Source: Prasinococcaceae sp. CCMP 1430 (lineage: Eukaryota > Prasinodermophyta > Palmophyllophyceae > Prasinococcales > Prasinococcaceae). From it: DNA of 63,367 nucleotides. Both the position numbers and the translations under genes were made by a program. The notes under the pieces were generated by a model. That model was not told the DNA's origin. It ran no database searches and saw nothing but the letters and a program-made list of their open reading frames with translations. Positions within the stretch are counted from its first letter, which is position 1. Every line of letters starts with the position of its first letter. Shown here piece after piece: positions 60,003-63,367 of this stretch. The stretch is taken from the NCBI GenBank assembly GCA_013416795.1, contig RQSC01000518.1:1-63367 (forward strand), in the 5' to 3' direction.

Positions 60003-60882
60003 TGCGTGGGGAATGATTCGTGCGGGGCGTCGTAACTCGCGTGCACGTTGTACAGTCTCTGCCGGTCACTCGACGGGGGGGGACAGGGGCGCCGAGCGCG
60101 CGCGCGCGCGCGCGCGCGCGCTCGTGCCCCTCTCTCTGTCTCACGCCGCGACGACACGGGCGGGGGGATCGATCGACGCCCATTTCCCGGACTGCCGGTG
60201 TCAATTGCGCCGCGCCGCTTTTTTGCGACGGCGGCGCCGCCCGCGCGGCGAAGCATCGAATCGAATGCATTAGGGGATCGGAGAGGGTTCGTCGAAGCGT
60301 TTGCCTGTGTTTTGATGAAGAGGATGCCCATAGTCATATGCGTAGTTATTTGAAAACCCAAACTGTGACTATGTCACATTATCAAAATGGAAACAAAAAC
60401 AGAGAAGATTAGCAAGGCCCCTGTGTAAGGATGACTCTTGACAAATCGGTCGAGTTTCCAACGTTTCGCTCGCCCACGGGCGAGCCGCGGACTTGGTCCC
60501 ACCCGCGTGTCGGGCTGGGGCGACCGGCATTCCTGTGCACACTCCGGCGACCCGGAGCCAGCGCTTGCTTTGTTTCGATTCTCTTTTTTTTTTTTTTTGG
60601 AAAAGGGGGTTGCGGCTCCTTTTTTTTTTTTTTCCAGTCCCCCCCTTCTCGCGCGCGGTCTTCTCTGCGTGCTGGTCCGGGGATCGATTCTGCGTGACTC
60701 CTCGGAATTCCCCGACGGACCGACCGGCGCGCGGCGCAGCGCGGGACCCGCGCGCCGCGGCGCCCTCTCCGGCCGGGCACCGGTGGTACATACTGTATGG
60801 TCTGAGGCCACCCCGACTGTTGTGATTACATCACCCCCATGCGGCGCTGGTGACCAGCCGCGCCGGGCGGCTGGCTGGCGTC
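60003..60882. other. Convergent spacer, no gene recognised
   Basis: Between TAF8 (+) and JMJD6 (-). It contains (CG)n at 60098-60121, T-runs at 60587-60630 with an A/T-rich part at 60300-60420, and TGTAA on the minus strand at 60826-60830. Confidence 0.5.
60826..60830 (-). terminator. Candidate poly(A) signal TGTAA
   Basis: TGTAA on the minus strand 53 nt downstream of the JMJD6 stop. Confidence 0.45.
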
Positions 60883-62222
60883 TCACACCCCCGCTCCTCC
60901 TCCCCCCACCGCCGTCCCCCCTTCCGCCCGCTTTCTTGCTCGTCCGCCGCCGCCGCCGTCGCTCCTCTCCCGATCGTGGTCGGGGTCGTGCTTGTGCGAC
61001 CGCTTGCGCTTCTCGTCCTTCCCCCCGGACGTCTTGCCCGACTTGCGCTTCTTGGGCACGACGGTTTTGGCCTCCTCCTCCGCGACGGCCGCCAGCTCGG
61101 GGCGCACCCCGCGCAGCCGGAGCAGCCACTTGCCGGCCATTTTCGGCCGCGAGTGCAGGCTCGCGCGCCAGCAGCGCACGAAGTTTTCGCTCGAGCAGAA
61201 GTTCTGCGTGACCGCGACGGTGGGCTCGAGGTTGATGACGGCGTGCCACCAGCCATCGGGCACGAAGATGGTCTCGCCCGCGTGCTGCACGAGCTCCACG
61301 GGCGGCGCTATCTCCCCCTCGTCGGCCGCGCGGCGCAGCCGCGGCAGGATCTTCGAGAACCACACCGCCGCCTCGTCGCCCTCGCCGGACGGGTCCACCA
61401 GCGCCTTGGGCGTGTCCGGCGGCAGCAGGCACCAGCGCTTCGAGCCGCTGATCACCGTGTTCCACGCGGCGGTCGCCAGCGGGTCCACGTGCGCCCACGT
61501 CCCCGCGCGTGGCCCGCCGATGACCAGCCAGCGGTACGGCGGCCGGCGGCCCTCGCCCACGTGCTGGAAGAGGTCCTCGCTGAAGAGGTGCGGCACGCGA
61601 AAGTCGTCCAAGAGCGCGGCCGTCGACTTGCCGTCCTCGGAGAACGTCGAGTCGAACAGGTACATGGGCGCGTCGTCGCGCTGGTGGGCTGCGAGTGCGC
61701 CGCGCACGCGCGCGGCGGATGCGATTGGTTGCGGGGTGGTTCGGGGGTGGCGGTGGCACAGTCAGCGGCGTGCGGCCGCAGCCCGAGCGGGCGCAGCGGC
61801 GGCGGCGAGGCGCAGCGGCTTCGCCGCCAGGGCGTACCTCGGTCGAAGAGATAGTAGCAGAAGTACTTGAACTTGAGCCGCACCGGGTACCCCTCGTCGT
61901 CCTCCCCGACCTTCAGGCGCGCCTCGGCGTAGCGCGCGCGCAGCCGCTCGAGCGACCACTCGCCGTCGCGATACGCCGCCCAGTCGTCGGCGAGGTGGGT
62001 CAGCACGCACGGCGTGCGCCGCCGCTCGAACCGCGCCGCGAACTCGCCAGCGTCCAGCCGGCGGCCGTCGAGCACCGGCACCTGCGGATGCGCGCGCGCC
62101 GGTGCGCGCGCGGCCGTGAGGCACGGCTCATCCGCGAGGCCCATCTGCGCCCACGCGCGGTCGGGAGCGATGTCAGTCTTTATCTCCTTCTTGGCGTCGC
62201 GTATGCGCGCCTCCACCTTGGG
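60883..62222 (-). CDS. JMJD6: JMJD6-like JmjC-domain dioxygenase
   Basis: 2OG/Fe(II) enzyme whose animal member hydroxylates lysines on splicing factors. Exons: up to 61838, and 61688-60883, joined by GAG/GTACGC and TCGCAG. The visible protein runs from LPKVEARIRDAKKEI through LDAGEFAARFERRRTPCVL, LEWSLERLRARY-like WSLERLRARYAEARLKVGED, FSEDLFQHVGEGRRPPYRW, then the iron motif TWAHVDPLATAAWN (HVD) with SGSKRWCLLPPDTP and the distal histidine in VPDGWWHAVINLE. It ends with a Lys/Arg/Asp-rich tail (KKRKSGKTSGGKDEKRKR), a nuclear localisation signal. The start is unresolved: no in-frame ATG precedes LPKVEARIRDAK, and a CAAG/GTGGAG or other acceptor suggests a first exon upstream. Family length is about 400 residues; the visible part is about 390. 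Confidence 0.92.
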
Positions 62223-63216
62223 GAGTCGCAGGCCGTCGGGTTGGAGGGCGGTCGGGTGCGCGGGATGGGAGGGGCATGCGAGGGGCGCGCGGGTCAGCGC
62301 GCTTGCCTCGCCCGCTGCTGATGCAGCGCCGCGCCGGGGCACTCGCGGCCTCGGTGGGGCTCTCGTGACGGCGGCGCACCTGTGCGCGGTAGTCGCTTCT
62401 CTGCAAAGCCAGATCGAAGCGCTCCGATGGTGGTGCGAACACGGGCGCTAGGAGCGGCTGTGCAGCGGGCGCTTGCTTGCCCGGGCACGCGTCGGCTGAA
62501 GCGGTGGCCGGCACCGCCTCAGCGAGTCCGCCGCGCCCGACGACGGCGGCCGCCGCGTGCTGCTGACACATTCTGGCCGGCCAGGCGCGTGTGCAGGATC
62601 GCGGCGGAGGGCTGGAGGTTGCGCGGTGGCCGCGGCGCGCGCGTGCGAGCCTCGGAGTCCCTGCTCCCCGCGCACCGCCACCGCCTCGTCGGCTGCCGCT
62701 CGCGGCCTGCGGCGCCCGCCCTCCGCGGGCGAGCCACGCGAGGGCAAGTACATACAGCCCATCGACGCCCGAGCCGAGCGCGCTCCACGCCGCGCCGTCC
62801 CACTTGGCGATACCCACCCCCCTCCACACCGCACCGTTGCTCCGCTCCGTGTGCCTGCCGCCAGCAGGCGGTGGTGGCGCGCCGGCGGCTGCTCTGTGTC
62901 ATCCGCCACACTGAATGTACTGACTGACTTTCCTCCATGCGTGCTCCGACCGACCGAGCCTCCCGACGAGCCCCCGCGCCTGCGCACTTTTCCCGGTCGA
63001 CTGGGCCGCGAATCCACCGCGGCGCGCCGGGATCGCGCGGACGCGTTCCGCGCGAAGCGGGGACCTCCATCGAACGCGCAGCCGCCGACCCACCGGCATG
63101 CATGCAAATGTACCTGGTACAGTGTACAGTACAAACAACTGTACGTACAGTGTGATGAAGAAGTAAGTGCGTGTTGGCAGCCTTCGACGGCCCCCGCCCG
63201 CCGCCGCCACCGCCAC
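62223..63216. other. Spacer with an isolated propeller-like repeat
   Basis: No complete gene seen. It contains the propeller-like fragment at 62716-62829, GC-rich leader probably belonging to JMJD6, and short A/T-rich TGTACxxx repeats at 63105-63150. Confidence 0.4.
62716..62829 (-). other. Orphan beta-propeller-like repeat fragment
   Basis: Minus-strand frame reading GIAKWDGAAWSALGSGVDG followed by LYVLALAW, a pattern of bacterial-type and Rax2-like propeller repeats (xIAKWDGxxWSxLGSG). No adjoining repeats, start or stop are identified, so it is either one exon of a gene outside the window or a relic. Confidence 0.35.
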
Positions 63217-63367
63217 CGCGCCCCACCACACGGCGCGCACCGCCATGGGCTCCGGAGCGCCGCGCAGCAGCCATTCCACGCGCCACAGGCTCAGCCGCAG
63301 GTGGCCGCGCGCCGCGCCGCCAACGCGCGGCGGCAGCGCCGCGCCCTCGATGGGCGGCGGGAAACAC
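63217..63367 (-). CDS. Probable C2CD3 first C2-domain exon, truncated by the window edge
   Basis: At the right edge the minus strand reads FPPPIEGAALPPRVGG, then LRLSLWRVEWLLRGAPEP and MAVRAVWWG. The pattern LPPxVxG...RVxW...VRxxWWG is that of the N-terminal C2 domain of C2CD3, a centriole distal-end protein needed for cilium formation. Only about 50 codons are visible, and the exon end and continuation are not resolved. It would be consistent with a flagellated or centriole-bearing ancestor. Confidence 0.4.

Overview
This is a gene-dense, very GC-rich nuclear segment of a eukaryote. Many genes have spliceosomal introns (mostly about 60-400 nt, donors usually GTGCGT, GTGCGC or GTGAGC). The gene set is eukaryotic: NEK kinase, cap-binding protein CBP80, TAF8, a Nup54-like piece, JMJD6, diphthine synthase, Fcf2 and GP63-type peptidase. 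Plastid-type genes (a PsbP-domain protein, a UVR+YccV ClpF-like adaptor, several predicted transit peptides) point to a photosynthetic organism. TGTAA pentamers lie 30-55 nt after several stop codons, as in green-algal poly(A) signals. Together these suggest a small GC-rich green alga (prasinophyte-like). The species is not established, and a GC-rich haptophyte is not strictly excluded.

Layout, left to right: no recognised gene to 1.26 kb; NEK-like kinase (+); four-pass membrane protein (-) and prolyl 4-hydroxylase-like enzyme (+) diverging across a 38-G run; JmjC/cupin-TPR protein (-); simple-repeat block; EF-hand protein (+); inositol-3-phosphate synthase (-); CBP80 (-); 327-N gap; branched-chain aminotransferase (+); PsbP-domain protein (-); two-lobed aspartic-protease-like protein (-); small membrane protein (+); diphthine synthase (-); purple-acid-phosphatase-like gene preceded in frame by a DJ-1/PfpI fragment (-); family X DNA polymerase (+); D-glutamate-cyclase-like protein (-); leishmanolysin-like peptidase (+); M20 amidohydrolase (-); ClpF-like adaptor (-); predicted membrane protein (+); CAF16-type ABC ATPase (-); coiled-coil protein (+); PP2C (-); two uncharacterised genes, probably plastid-targeted; guanylate kinase (+); large coiled-coil protein (-); Fcf2/SAP protein (+); two broken methyltransferase genes, a Nup54-like fragment and TAF8 around single-N breaks; JMJD6 (-); and at the right edge an isolated beta-propeller-like repeat and a probable C2CD3 exon.

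Genes mostly alternate strand, giving convergent or divergent neighbours with short spacers, so divergent promoters are probably shared. No operon or gene cluster is evident: the genes serve unrelated housekeeping roles (RNA capping and transcription, rRNA processing, translation-factor modification, plastid proteostasis, nucleotide and inositol metabolism). The most unusual items are the DJ-1/acid phosphatase chimera, a JmjC-TPR protein lacking the usual HxD iron motif, an X-family polymerase with no lysine at the usual lyase position, and three single-N positions, two of which interrupt genes.
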